Shown in pieces: positions 7,008 through 15,768 of a stretch of DNA of 64,000 nt. This DNA is from Flavobacterium araucananum (GTDB lineage: Bacteria > Bacteroidota > Bacteroidia > Flavobacteriales > Flavobacteriaceae). The stretch spans positions 186,001 through 250,000 of the forward strand of contig NZ_MUGS01000004.1 of the NCBI RefSeq assembly GCF_002222055.1. The letters are read 5' to 3'. Position 1 is the stretch's first letter. Each line of letters opens with the position of its first letter. The position numbers and the translations under genes were made by a program. The notes under the pieces were generated by a model, which saw only the letters and a list, made by a program, of their open reading frames with translations, had not been told where the DNA came from and ran no database searches.

Positions 7008-9467
7008 TTACTTCATATACGAAGCCGTCATTTTTTTAATTCGTTCTGCCAAGGTCTCGCTCGATAACTTTTCTCTCAATCGGTCTGTAATCAGCGGGAA
7101 ACTAAAAGGAGTTGGTTTAAGACATTGTTTCCAGATAATTTCCTGATTGTTTATTCGTTCCAGAGCCATAATCAAACGGCCTTCTTCCAATTGATGTTCA
7201 AAGGTTTCACGATACGCTTGCAGAAACAATAGATTGTCAGGTTCATAATCCCTAAAAACTTCAAACAACAATTGCGAACCACTTTGCAAATGTTTTGTCT
7301 TCACCATTTTTCCGGGAAAACCGGTAAAAACCAAACCTGCAATTACGGCAATATCCCTGAATTTTCGTCGTGCCATTTCTGTAGCATTCAGACTTTTTTG
7401 CAAATCGTGATGTACATATTCAGTCGAAAATAGATTATTATCTAAAACATTCTGCATATCAATTTCCTGATCAGAGAGCAATTCGAATCCGTAATCATTA
7501 TAAGCCAGAGAAAAACTAATAGGCAAAAGTAAACTAATTCTGTACGCCAGTAAACTTGCCAGCGCTTCATGCACAAACCGGCCTTCAAAAGGATAAAAAA
7601 TAGCATGATAACCTTCTCTAGTTTTAAAAGTTTCAATCAAAAACTGATCGTCTCCGGGAACAATAGATTCTTTTCTTTGTCTGACAAACAAAGGTTGTAA
7701 TGCTTTTAGTTCCGGCGATAAATCATCTGTATTGGCGCGATACAATTCCTGGCGCAGCAATTCGCTCATTTGTGCAGATAACGCCATTCGACCGCCCATC
7801 CAGCTTACTACCTTAGATTTCTTTTTAGCATCAGCCTTTCGTACCAAAACCTGCATATTTCTAATCCTGAACAACTCGAGTTGTTTACCCGCAAAAATAA
7901 AAGTATCTCCGGGTTTTAATTTCGATACAAACCATTCCTCAATAGTGCCAATATAGCCGCCGCTCATAAATTTTACATTCAAAACAGCATCACCAACAAT
8001 AGTTCCAATTTGCATTCTATGATGCATCGCAATCAATCTACTGTTAATTTTATAACGCCCGTCCTCGTCAATTTCAACCTTTTTATATTCATCATACGCC
8101 TGTAAACTTTGGCTGCCGTTTGAAATAAAATTCAAAACCCAGTTCCAGTTTTCCTCCGTCATAGCCTGATAACAAAATGTAGTTTTAACCTCTTTAAAAA
8201 TTTCATCCGGAAGAAATCCGTCCGAAACCGCCAGAGTATTTAAGTATTGCACCAAAACATCCCAACTGTTTAAATACGGAACGCGATCCTCGATTACACT
8301 ATTTTCGACCGCTTTTTTAAGTGCCGATGCTTCGATTAATTCGATCGCATGTGTTGCCAGAAAATAGATTACACTCTCTTTCCCTGGTTGATGTCCGCTT
8401 CGTCCCGCTCTTTGCAAAAAACGTGCAACACCTTTAGGACCACCAACCTGAATAATAGTTTCTACAGGCGCAAAATCGACTCCAAGATCCAGACTCGAAG
8501 TACAAACAACCACTTTTAGCTCTTCGTTGCGAATAGCATTTTCGACCCAAAGTCTCGTTTCGCGATCAATACTGCCGTGATGCATCGCCATTTCTCCCGC
8601 AAACTCAGGATATTTTTCCAGCAATCGCTGAAACCAGATTTCACAAGCCGAACGAACATTCGTAAAAATCAAAGTCGTTTTGCTCGCTTTTACAATTTTG
8701 GCCACTTCATCAATAAGATGCAAACCCATGTGTCCGCGCCACGGATACGTTTCCATTTTATCCGGAATAATCGAAATAACCTTTATTTTTTTATGAATCT
8801 GAGCCTTTATCAAAACCGAGTTATGATACGCTTCTGAATCTATCCCCAGTAAAACTTCCTGTGCTTGTTGCAAATTGCCAATTGTTGCCGATATTCCCCA
8901 AATTCGCATCTTGGGCGCAATGGTTTTTAATCTCGACAAAGCCAGTTCTGTTTGAACGCCTCGTTTTGTACCCAATAATTCATGCCATTCGTCAATAACA
9001 ATTGCCGTACAATTGCCAAATATTTTGTCGTAACCTTTGGTTGCCAAAAGCAGTTGCAAACTCTCCGGAGTTGTAATTAATAAATCGGGCATTTTTCCTT
9101 TTTGCTTTGCTCTTTCGCTGGCTGATGTATCTCCGGACCTAATTCCAACCGTCATTTTAGTACCTAAATCATTAACTACTCTTTCTGCTGCTTGTTTTAT
9201 TTCGACCGAAAGAGAACGTAAGGGTGTAATCCAGATTGCTTTAAGTCCGGGATTGTGTTTTGTTTTATAATTTGGATTATTTTTTATGTAGTTTAAAACA
9301 ATAGGCAACCAGAGCGCATAGGTTTTCCCGCTTCCGGTGGGAGCGTTTAGTAAACCATTTTTTCCTTGCAAAAAAGCAGTCCACGTTTGGGTCTGAAACG
9401 GAAATGGTTTCCAGCCCTGATCCTGAAACCAGTTATTTGCTACCGCAAAAAGTTGCTCTTTATTCAT
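7008..9467 (-). CDS. Ligase-associated DNA damage response DEXH box helicase (Lhr-like)
   Basis: Superfamily 2 helicase of 819 aa, close to the usual length for Lhr-core helicases of this module. Motif I is APTGSGKT (about residues 40-47), motif Ia TPLRSL, motif II DEWHE, motif III SATIG, and motifs IV to VI include TSSLDLGVDF and QRAGRSGHQPG. The C-terminal Lhr extension follows. These enzymes translocate 3' to 5' on single-stranded DNA. The gene is separated from the upstream ligase gene by a 658-bp block of tandem repeats, unusual inside a repair operon, and it abuts pdeM. Confidence 0.93.
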   Translation of the reverse strand: MNKEQLFAVANNWFQDQGWKPFPFQTQTWTAFLQGKNGLLNAPTGSGKTYALWLPIVLNYIKNNPNYKTKHNPGLKAIWITPLRSLSVEIKQAAERVVNDLGTKMTVGIRSGDTSASERAKQKGKMPDLLITTPESLQLLLATKGYDKIFGNCTAIVIDEWHELLGTKRGVQTELALSRLKTIAPKMRIWGISATIGNLQQAQEVLLGIDSEAYHNSVLIKAQIHKKIKVISIIPDKMETYPWRGHMGLHLIDEVAKIVKASKTTLIFTNVRSACEIWFQRLLEKYPEFAGEMAMHHGSIDRETRLWVENAIRNEELKVVVCTSSLDLGVDFAPVETIIQVGGPKGVARFLQRAGRSGHQPGKESVIYFLATHAIELIEASALKKAVENSVIEDRVPYLNSWDVLVQYLNTLAVSDGFLPDEIFKEVKTTFCYQAMTEENWNWVLNFISNGSQSLQAYDEYKKVEIDEDGRYKINSRLIAMHHRMQIGTIVGDAVLNVKFMSGGYIGTIEEWFVSKLKPGDTFIFAGKQLELFRIRNMQVLVRKADAKKKSKVVSWMGGRMALSAQMSELLRQELYRANTDDLSPELKALQPLFVRQRKESIVPGDDQFLIETFKTREGYHAIFYPFEGRFVHEALASLLAYRISLLLPISFSLAYNDYGFELLSDQEIDMQNVLDNNLFSTEYVHHDLQKSLNATEMARRKFRDIAVIAGLVFTGFPGKMVKTKHLQSGSQLLFEVFRDYEPDNLLFLQAYRETFEHQLEEGRLIMALERINNQEIIWKQCLKPTPFSFPLITDRLREKLSSETLAERIKKMTASYMK

Positions 9468-10125
9468 TGTTTTTTTTTTATGCCATTACTATATCGCTCC
9501 TCTGGAGCTTTTTTTCGGATTTTTTCTTGATTTCTATAAATATTTTGCTCCGCTGGAGCCTTAGATAAAAAAACAAAAATCCGCGCCTATCCGCGTTTTC
9601 GCTTGCGAATCCGTGTCATCCGCGTGTCCTTTCTCCGCTATCAAAACCCCAGCGAGATACCTATTTTGCGGATCAATTAGAAATTAATATATCACTCCTC
9701 TGGAGCTTTTTTCCGGATTTTTTCTTGATTTCTATAAATATTTTGCTCCGCTGGAGCCTTAGATAAAAAAACAAAAATCCGCGCCCATCCGTGTTTTCGC
9801 TTTAGCGAATCCGTGTCATCCGTGTGCCATTTCTCCGCTATCAAAACCCCAGCGAGGCACCTATTTTGCGTATCAATTAGAAATTACTATATCGCTTCTC
9901 TGGAGCTTTTTTCCGGATTTCTTCTTGATTTCTATAAATATTTTGCTCCGCTGGAGCCTTAGATAAAAAAATAAAAATCCGCGTCCATCCGTGTTTTCGC
10001 TTGCGAATCCGTGTCATCCGCGTGCCATTTCTCTGCTATCAAAACCCCACGCAATGACAAAAAACCCGCATCCATCCGTGTTTTCGCTTGCGAATCCGTT
10101 TCATCCGCGTGCCATTTCCCCAACA
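9468..10125. repeat. Tandem repeat of about 200 bp, three copies plus a fragment
   Basis: Unit 1 is 9492-9689 (198 bp), unit 2 is 9690-9889 (200 bp), unit 3 begins at 9890 and is cut short near 10050, followed by a partial copy of the CATCCGTGTTTTCGCTTGCG module to about 10118. Each unit holds small palindromes (GCTCCGCTGGAGC) and the phrases GCGAATCCGTGTCATCCG and CAAAACCCCAGCGAG. Copies differ by scattered substitutions, so the array is a recent local amplification. No reading frame is conserved. It fills the whole gap between the ligase and helicase genes. Confidence 0.9.
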
Positions 10126-11727
10126 TCATAAAATCATACTTTTCAAATCGTCAATAGAATTGGCTTCCTCTATTTTTTTATCATGACGCCATCTTAAAAT
10201 CCTCGGAAACCGGGTAGCGATTCCGCTTTTATGTCGTTTGGAAAGTGCAATACCTTCAAAACCAATTTCAAAAACCAATTGAGGCGTTACGCTTCGAACG
10301 GGACCAAATCTTTCTAAGGTATTTTTCTTGATCCAATTGTCCACCATCCTGAATTCGGCATCTGTTAAACCTGAATAGGCTTTTGCAAATGTCACCAGTT
10401 CACGTTCGTTACTTTCGTTATTCTGCCATAAGGCAAAAGTATAATCCGTAAAAAGATTCGAGCGTCGTCCGTGTCCGCGCATCGCATACGTGAGAACAGC
10501 ATCGATCACCAAAGGTTCAATTTTCCATTTCCACCAATCGCCTTTTTTTCTTCCTACCAGATAGGGCGAATCTTTTCGTTTGATCATTAAACCTTCGCTT
10601 TTCATTTCGCGGGAGCGCAATCTTTCTGTCGTTAATTCTTCCCAGGTCGAAAATTTTATCCTTTCAGAAAGTTGCAGCGGAATGTCGTGATGTTTTATGT
10701 TTTCAAATAATTGTTCTAATAAGATACGTCTTTCTTCAAAACGAAGATTTCGAATATCCTGACCTTTCCATTCTAATAAATCGTAGGCTTTTATAATGAC
10801 AGGCGCTTTTTTGAGGATCGCTGCCGAGACCGTTTTTCGTCCAATTCGGGTTTGGAGATCATTAAAAGTTCCAATTTCGTTTTCGATATAAGGAAGAATT
10901 TCTCCATCGATGACGGTTCCATCCGGAATAACACCAATAAAAGAAGCAAATTCAGGATATTTATCGGTAACCAATTCTTCGCCGCGACTCCAGATAAAAA
11001 TCTCATTATCGCGTATAATGGTTTGCGACCGGATTCCGTCCCATTTGTGTTCTGCGCTCCAATCTTCAGGATTGCCCAAATTCGATGGTTCGCCTTCGAT
11101 GGGATAAGCGAGATAAAACGGAAAGGGTTTAGATAAATAATCGCTATTTTTTTCGTCCAAAATTAATTCCTGAAACGTGATCGTATTTGGATTCCAATCG
11201 CCCATTAATTTGTGTGCCAGAGCATCTTCGTCAATATTTTCGGTTTTAGAAAGTGCTCGTGTCATTAATTTTTGACTTACACCAATCCTAAAACTTCCGG
11301 TAATTAGTTTGGTAAAGACAAAACGTTCGTAGTAATTGAGAGCGAGCCAGTTTTCGTGCAGATATTCCTTTTTCTCGATGTCGGTTTTCTTTTTCAGGGC
11401 AATAATTTCCTGAAGATATTCCGTTAAACTTTTATCAGAATGTTCTTTAGTAGTAGGGATTATCAGCGCAATTGTTTCGGCAAGATCGCCTACAATATGA
11501 TAGCTTTCTTCAAACAACCAAAGCGGAATATTAGCGAGTTCATTTGCCCACAGACGCAATAAAGTTGTATTTACAGGTCGGGGAGGACGGCGATGCGAGA
11601 GAATAGCAATGGTCCAGACTTTATCTTCGTTACTGGCATTGATAAAATAATGGGTCAAAGCATCTACTTTTACCGAAGTTTTATTAGAACTGTCAAGTGC
11701 TTTTATAAGTTCGGCAAAGTTTTTCAT
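10126..11727 (-). CDS. ATP-dependent DNA ligase (ligase-associated repair module)
   Basis: A 533-aa nick-sealing ligase. An N-terminal helical DNA-binding domain (about 1-190) is followed by the adenylation domain with motif I KWDGIR (nucleophile Lys228), motif III region IWSRGEELV...PE, DGEIL, motif IV EGLMIKR and motif V GDWWKWK; the C-terminal OB fold ends with IALSKRHKSGIATRFPRI-RWR, typical of ligases in this cluster. Ku and the LigD polymerase and phosphoesterase domains are absent, so this is not a classical end-joining ligase. It lies between the exonuclease and helicase genes of the same module. Confidence 0.93.
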   Translation of the reverse strand: MKNFAELIKALDSSNKTSVKVDALTHYFINASNEDKVWTIAILSHRRPPRPVNTTLLRLWANELANIPLWLFEESYHIVGDLAETIALIIPTTKEHSDKSLTEYLQEIIALKKKTDIEKKEYLHENWLALNYYERFVFTKLITGSFRIGVSQKLMTRALSKTENIDEDALAHKLMGDWNPNTITFQELILDEKNSDYLSKPFPFYLAYPIEGEPSNLGNPEDWSAEHKWDGIRSQTIIRDNEIFIWSRGEELVTDKYPEFASFIGVIPDGTVIDGEILPYIENEIGTFNDLQTRIGRKTVSAAILKKAPVIIKAYDLLEWKGQDIRNLRFEERRILLEQLFENIKHHDIPLQLSERIKFSTWEELTTERLRSREMKSEGLMIKRKDSPYLVGRKKGDWWKWKIEPLVIDAVLTYAMRGHGRRSNLFTDYTFALWQNNESNERELVTFAKAYSGLTDAEFRMVDNWIKKNTLERFGPVRSVTPQLVFEIGFEGIALSKRHKSGIATRFPRILRWRHDKKIEEANSIDDLKSMIL

Positions 11728-11790
11728 CTTCGTGACGTTAAAAGTTATTTATTAGATGTTAAAAGTTTATTCTCATTGAATTTAATATTT

Positions 11791-11880
11791 AAACACATAG
11801 AAACATAGCTTTTGGACTGAAAACTAGGCGTTTCACTTATTCTGAATTCACATAGTTGTTTGTGTATCCGCTATGTGTTT
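11791..11880. repeat. Short copy of dispersed element with perfect 10-bp terminal inverted repeats
   Basis: The 90-bp segment starts with AAACACATAG and ends with CTATGTGTTT. Its left half (ACATAGAAACATAGCTTTTGG, then AGGCGTTTCACTT) matches the 141-bp elements near 37.2 and 59.9 kb, so it looks like an internally deleted relative. It lies between the exonuclease and ligase genes. Confidence 0.75.
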
Positions 11881-12030
11881 CTTTTAAAGAGAAGCTAGAA
11901 AATAGAGTATAAAGAAAACACTATAGAGAATAGAGTATAGATAAAAGAAAAAAAGACAGAACATAAAATCTAAATTCTATTCTCTTTATTCTATTTTCTT
12001 GCATCTTTCTCTTTCTTCTAGCTTCTTTCA

Positions 12031-12114
12031 TCTATTCTCTATATTCTATTCTCTATATTCTATTCTCTATATTCTATTCTCTATTTTCTATTCTCTATTT
12101 TCTATTCTCTATTT
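12031..12114. repeat. Microsatellite, six 14-bp units
   Basis: Three units of TCTATTCTCTATAT followed by three of TCTATTCTCTATTT without interruption. The last unit overlaps the stop codon of the exonuclease gene. An inverse-complement copy of the unit (TATAGAGAATAGA, 11922-11934) lies upstream in the same gap, so the transcript could fold. With the element at 11791-11880 this explains most of the 381-bp gap. Confidence 0.9.
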
Positions 12115-13116
12115 TCTTTCTTCTCTTTCCTCTATTTCTCCTTCATATTGTGTGTTTGCCGTTCTTGCATCGTAACCAATTTCCTGAAGGTATTTTGAGA
12201 ATATATCCGAGTATCCGTGTGTGCAAATTATCTTTTCGGCTCCGGTTGCTTTTATGCTTTCAAGTAAACCAGTCCAATCGCAATGATCGCTTAAAACAAA
12301 ACCACGATCTACGGCACGACGGCGTCTGGCACCCCGAAAAGTCATCCAACCGCTGGCAGAACCCGTAACAAAAGGTGTCATTTTGCGGATCCAGGTGCTT
12401 CCGTGCGCACTGGGTGGTGCGAGCACAATGCTGCCTGATAAATCTTCTTTTTTAGTTTCAGCAGTTACTCTTGTCGTAGGCGGAAAATCAACCATTGGAC
12501 GCAAAACTTCGGTCATGTTTTCGATTGCTCCGTGGGTGTAAATTTTTCCGATATCCGTATTAAGGTATTTCAATAAACGTTGGGCTTTTCCTAACGAATA
12601 CCCAAAGAGAACAGATGTTTTTCCTTCGGCACGATTTTCTGCCCACCAATTATTAATATCAGTCATAACTTCGGCTTGTGGCGTCCATTTAAAAGCGGGT
12701 AATCCAAACGTACATTCGGTTATAAAAGCATTACATTTTACGACTTCATAAGGAGTAGAAATTCCATCATCTTCCGTTTTATAATCACCCGTAAAAACCC
12801 AGACTTCCCCTTTGTATTCGACTCGTATTTGTGCAGAACCAATGACGTGACCGGCAGGATGTAGCGAAAATTTTACACCGTTTACAGTAAACGTTTCGTT
12901 CCAGTTTTTTCCGGTAACATTTATATCGCCAAGACGGTGTTTTATGATAGGTACATTGTCATGGTGTGTTATATAATTTTGGTGTCCCCAACGGGCATGA
13001 TCAGAGTGTCCGTGAGTGATAATAGCGTTTGTAACCGGACGCCACGGATCAAGATATACATCTGCCTGCTGGCAATATATTCCTTTATCATTAAAGGCTA
13101 AGAGGGGCGTAGTCAT
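12109..13116 (-). CDS. Ligase-associated DNA damage response exonuclease (MBL fold)
   Basis: A 335-aa metallo-beta-lactamase/beta-CASP nuclease of the ligase-associated module. The metal motif HGHSDHARWG (about residue 35) is intact, followed by HPAGHVIGSAQI and FTGDYK, and by the C-terminal SDHCDW and ICTHGYSD. The tail EIEEREERK is charged and its last codons run into the downstream microsatellite. It is the first gene of the module in transcription order, 9 bp after an unidentified gene with which it probably shares a transcript. Confidence 0.92.
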   Translation of the reverse strand: MTTPLLAFNDKGIYCQQADVYLDPWRPVTNAIITHGHSDHARWGHQNYITHHDNVPIIKHRLGDINVTGKNWNETFTVNGVKFSLHPAGHVIGSAQIRVEYKGEVWVFTGDYKTEDDGISTPYEVVKCNAFITECTFGLPAFKWTPQAEVMTDINNWWAENRAEGKTSVLFGYSLGKAQRLLKYLNTDIGKIYTHGAIENMTEVLRPMVDFPPTTRVTAETKKEDLSGSIVLAPPSAHGSTWIRKMTPFVTGSASGWMTFRGARRRRAVDRGFVLSDHCDWTGLLESIKATGAEKIICTHGYSDIFSKYLQEIGYDARTANTQYEGEIEEREERK

Positions 13117-13125
13117 AACTTTATA

Positions 13126-13737
13126 TTAAGCTATTTGAGCGATTCGGGCACTTTTATACAACGGATAGGTATGCATAAAATCTGATACATGATCTTTCAT
13201 TTTGTCAAAAGACTGCCCGTAAAAATACAAACCTGTTGTTGTATTTCCTTTCCAGTATCTCTCTGTATATTGTGAAGTATTGGTTCTTTTTGAAATTTCG
13301 GACTGAATAAAATCGATATTATACTCGTCTTCGTTTTTTCTGTCTGGATTTTCTTCGTCAAGATAAATAGCAATTCCTTCGTTTTTACCAAACGGAATTT
13401 CCTGATGTGTTTTTTCTATGATTATTTTAGAACCTTTGGGCGCACCACAATCTTCTAGATAAGTTATGATATTTTCTAAAACAGCGATAGTGATTTCTTC
13501 CTTAAAAAGTTTAATATGAATATCGCAAAAAATAATTTCACCGGGCTCTTCCTTAAGTATTCCGCCACCGGAAATCTCGCCATAATTGTTTTGGGATAAA
13601 AAATCGTTTAAGGGCAACAGATAAAGATTTCGCTTATCTGCAGGTGCAACTTTATCATTAATCTGAACCACAATATCGTACTGATTCTGATCCGGTTCAT
13701 CGCTTTCAAATAATTTCGAGATAAATTGTAGTAGCAT
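13126..13737 (-). CDS. Hypothetical protein, acidic, cytoplasmic
   Basis: I do not recognise this 203-aa protein. It has no signal peptide or membrane segment. It is rich in acidic residues, with an N-terminal LFESDEPDQNQYDIVVQIND, a central GGGILKEEPGEIIFCDIHI and a helix near LENIITYLEDCGAPKGSKI. The last 40 residues contain TGLYFYGQSFDKMKDHVSDF. It sits 9 bp upstream of the repair exonuclease gene, so it may be the lead gene of that operon, but nothing in its sequence links it to DNA repair. Confidence 0.75.
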   Translation of the reverse strand: MLLQFISKLFESDEPDQNQYDIVVQINDKVAPADKRNLYLLPLNDFLSQNNYGEISGGGILKEEPGEIIFCDIHIKLFKEEITIAVLENIITYLEDCGAPKGSKIIIEKTHQEIPFGKNEGIAIYLDEENPDRKNEDEYNIDFIQSEISKRTNTSQYTERYWKGNTTTGLYFYGQSFDKMKDHVSDFMHTYPLYKSARIAQIA

Positions 13738-13847
13738 AGCAATTAAGGTTTTAGTGGTAAAAAACTTTACTCAAAGTTAGGTATTGAATAAAGTTTATGA
13801 TTTATACTTTTTTCCTTAAATGTTACATGATTTCTAATTATAATGCC

Positions 13848-14225
13848 TTAAAGTATGCCATCGAGCGTGCTCACCAATTCCTGAAAATTGTTGGGTTTCG
13901 TAAATATTTTTACAGCACTAAATTCGTTGGTTAATTTTTTTAACGTGTCGTGCGAATGCGATGAATAAACCACAACCTGAATAGAACTAAGCTCAGGAAT
14001 TTGTCGCAATTGCTGTATAAATTCGGCCCCGCTTAAGTAGGGCATCTGCATATCTAGAAATATAAAGTCAGGCAATGCAGTAGCAACTTTCAAATTATTT
14101 AAAGCTTCTAATGAATTATTCGAGATTGTAGTGAGAATATTTTTGTTTAAAGAAGCGATTGCTGCGATAAATAATTCGCAGTCATCTTCGTCGTCATCTA
14201 CCAATAAAATTACTGTATTTTTCAT
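13848..14225 (-). CDS. Single-domain response regulator (receiver only)
   Basis: A 125-aa CheY-like receiver without an output domain. The acidic pocket is VDDDEDD (residues about 9-15), the phospho-acceptor is Asp58 in FIFLDMQMP, and the conserved Lys is Lys110 in FTKPN. It resembles Rcp1-type stand-alone receivers. It lies 72 bp downstream of a sensor kinase gene on the same strand, so that kinase or a hybrid elsewhere may phosphorylate it. A role as phosphate relay or protein-interaction switch is inferred. Confidence 0.9.
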   Translation of the reverse strand: MKNTVILLVDDDEDDCELFIAAIASLNKNILTTISNNSLEALNNLKVATALPDFIFLDMQMPYLSGAEFIQQLRQIPELSSIQVVVYSSHSHDTLKKLTNEFSAVKIFTKPNNFQELVSTLDGIL

Positions 14226-14297
14226 TCCATGAAATTATTTTAAAATTGGGAGTTTTTGGTTATATAATTTTACGGGTATGTTATATAATATAAATGT

Positions 14298-15632
14298 TTA
14301 ACTGTCAACGAGGCAAATTTCAAAAGTAGTTTTGCCCTCTTCGTTTTTGTGCGTAATATAACCACCGTGTGCTTCAATAATATTTTTGGATAATGTTAAG
14401 CCAATTCCTGCGCCTTCTGGTCTTGTGGTAAAAAAAGGAAGGAATATTTTGTGCTCTATTTCTTTTTCGATTCCGTTTCCAGTATCTGTTATTTTAAGGA
14501 AGATTCGGTTTTCTTTGGCTTCCGCCGAAATATAAATTTGTTTTTGCACGGTATCTTTTAGCGCATAAAAACTATTGGTTAAGAGATTAAGGAGCACCTG
14601 TTCTATCTGTTGCGAATCGATATTTATGATACGTTTAAAAGTTATTGTATTGACCACTTCAATATTTTTTTCTTTAAACAAAGAATGCATAACCCTGAGA
14701 CAATTATCGATTAAATGGTGGAGTTCTGTTTTTTCTTTTTTAGGCGAAGGCAACATGGCGAGTTTGCGATATCCTTCGACAAATTTTTGCAAATGATCAC
14801 TGCGCCTTAACATGGTTTCGACACTATTTTTTACATCTTCTAAATCTTCATCTGATAGAGAATCCTGTTCGACCAAATCCTGCAAATTCTGGCAAATAGA
14901 ACGAATAGGTGTAATCGAATTCAAAAGTTCATGCGAGATTACCTTCATGAGATTTACCCATGCTTCTTTTTCTTTTTTCTCTACTACGTTCTGAATCGAA
15001 TCTAAAAGAACTATAAAATAATCCGACTCAAAAATCTCTGCTCTTGAAGCCTGCAATACAAATGTCTGCCTTTGCTGTTCTTTAATACTAATTTCCAGGG
15101 CTGTTTTTATTTCCTGAAAATCATCTTGTTCGATAATCTCGCATAATGCCGGTAATTGGTTTTTAAGGTATTTCCATTTAGATACTTTTGGGACATTAAA
15201 ATGTGTCGAAAAATAATCATTCATTAAAAAGATATTCCAATCATGATCTTGCTTTTGCAGTATTATAATTCCGGTTTCGATGTTGTTCAAGATAGAGCGA
15301 TAGATGATATCTCTTGAAATCTGTTCGTTTTGTTTGCTCTTTAAACTGTCATATAAATTAAAAAGGTCATTGTAATTTTTGTTTAATTTATGCTTCGAAA
15401 AATCAGAACTAAAATCATTTTGCAATATCGAAGCGATTGTTTTATTGTAGATCAAAACAAAATTACGAACGTAAAAATAGAGTTCGCGCAAGAGCAGAAA
15501 AACAATAAAAAGCCCAAATATCGCGGTAAACAATAAATCTTTTTTAAAAAAGAAAACAGAAACTTCGATTGCTGCGACAATTATTATTAATCTCAGAAAT
15601 ATAAGTTTGTATGTTTTATAGGATTGAAACAT
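14298..15632 (-). CDS. Sensor histidine kinase, NtrB/AtoS-like
   Basis: A 444-aa membrane kinase. Two helices (about 10-27 and 34-56) anchor a short extracytoplasmic turn, then come a PAS-like region (about 110-215) and the HisKA domain with H-box VISHELLNSITPIRS (His234). The ATPase domain has the N box NLLTNSFYAL, G1 DTGNGIE and G2 GAGIGLTLSKNII. It lies directly downstream of an NtrC-type regulator gene on the same strand and is almost certainly its partner. Because its sensory loop is so short, it may sense the membrane or a cytoplasmic ligand. Confidence 0.93.
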   Translation of the reverse strand: MFQSYKTYKLIFLRLIIIVAAIEVSVFFFKKDLLFTAIFGLFIVFLLLRELYFYVRNFVLIYNKTIASILQNDFSSDFSKHKLNKNYNDLFNLYDSLKSKQNEQISRDIIYRSILNNIETGIIILQKQDHDWNIFLMNDYFSTHFNVPKVSKWKYLKNQLPALCEIIEQDDFQEIKTALEISIKEQQRQTFVLQASRAEIFESDYFIVLLDSIQNVVEKKEKEAWVNLMKVISHELLNSITPIRSICQNLQDLVEQDSLSDEDLEDVKNSVETMLRRSDHLQKFVEGYRKLAMLPSPKKEKTELHHLIDNCLRVMHSLFKEKNIEVVNTITFKRIINIDSQQIEQVLLNLLTNSFYALKDTVQKQIYISAEAKENRIFLKITDTGNGIEKEIEHKIFLPFFTTRPEGAGIGLTLSKNIIEAHGGYITHKNEEGKTTFEICLVDS

Positions 15633-15714
15633 ATTTTAAGAATTTAAAATTGAGAATTAGAAATTAAAATTTTTCGAAACCATAATTTTTCTCCTAACGA
15701 TGTGATTTATTTTA

Positions 15715-15761
15715 AGTGAAACGCCTTTTCAAACGATGCAAAACGAAGTCTCTATGTGTTA
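15715..15761 (-). repeat. Half copy of the dispersed AAGTGAAACGCC / TCTATGTGTT element
   Basis: Begins AAGTGAAACGCC and ends TCTATGTGTTA, matching one end of the 141-bp element, with the inner terminal repeat degraded. It lies between the NtrC-type gene and the kinase gene. Confidence 0.55.
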
Positions 15762-15768
15762 CAATAAA

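Noticed and set aside
9468-10125. 200-bp repeats as CRISPR or an attachment array
   Set aside because: The units are tandem and whole-length homologous, without unique spacers and without an integrase nearby.
10126-11727. Non-homologous end-joining ligase (LigD)
   Set aside because: The polymerase and phosphoesterase domains and a Ku gene are absent; the neighbours are those of the ligase-associated module.
12031-12114. Regular short repeats as a CRISPR array
   Set aside because: The units are directly adjacent with no spacers, only 14 bp long, and there are no cas genes.
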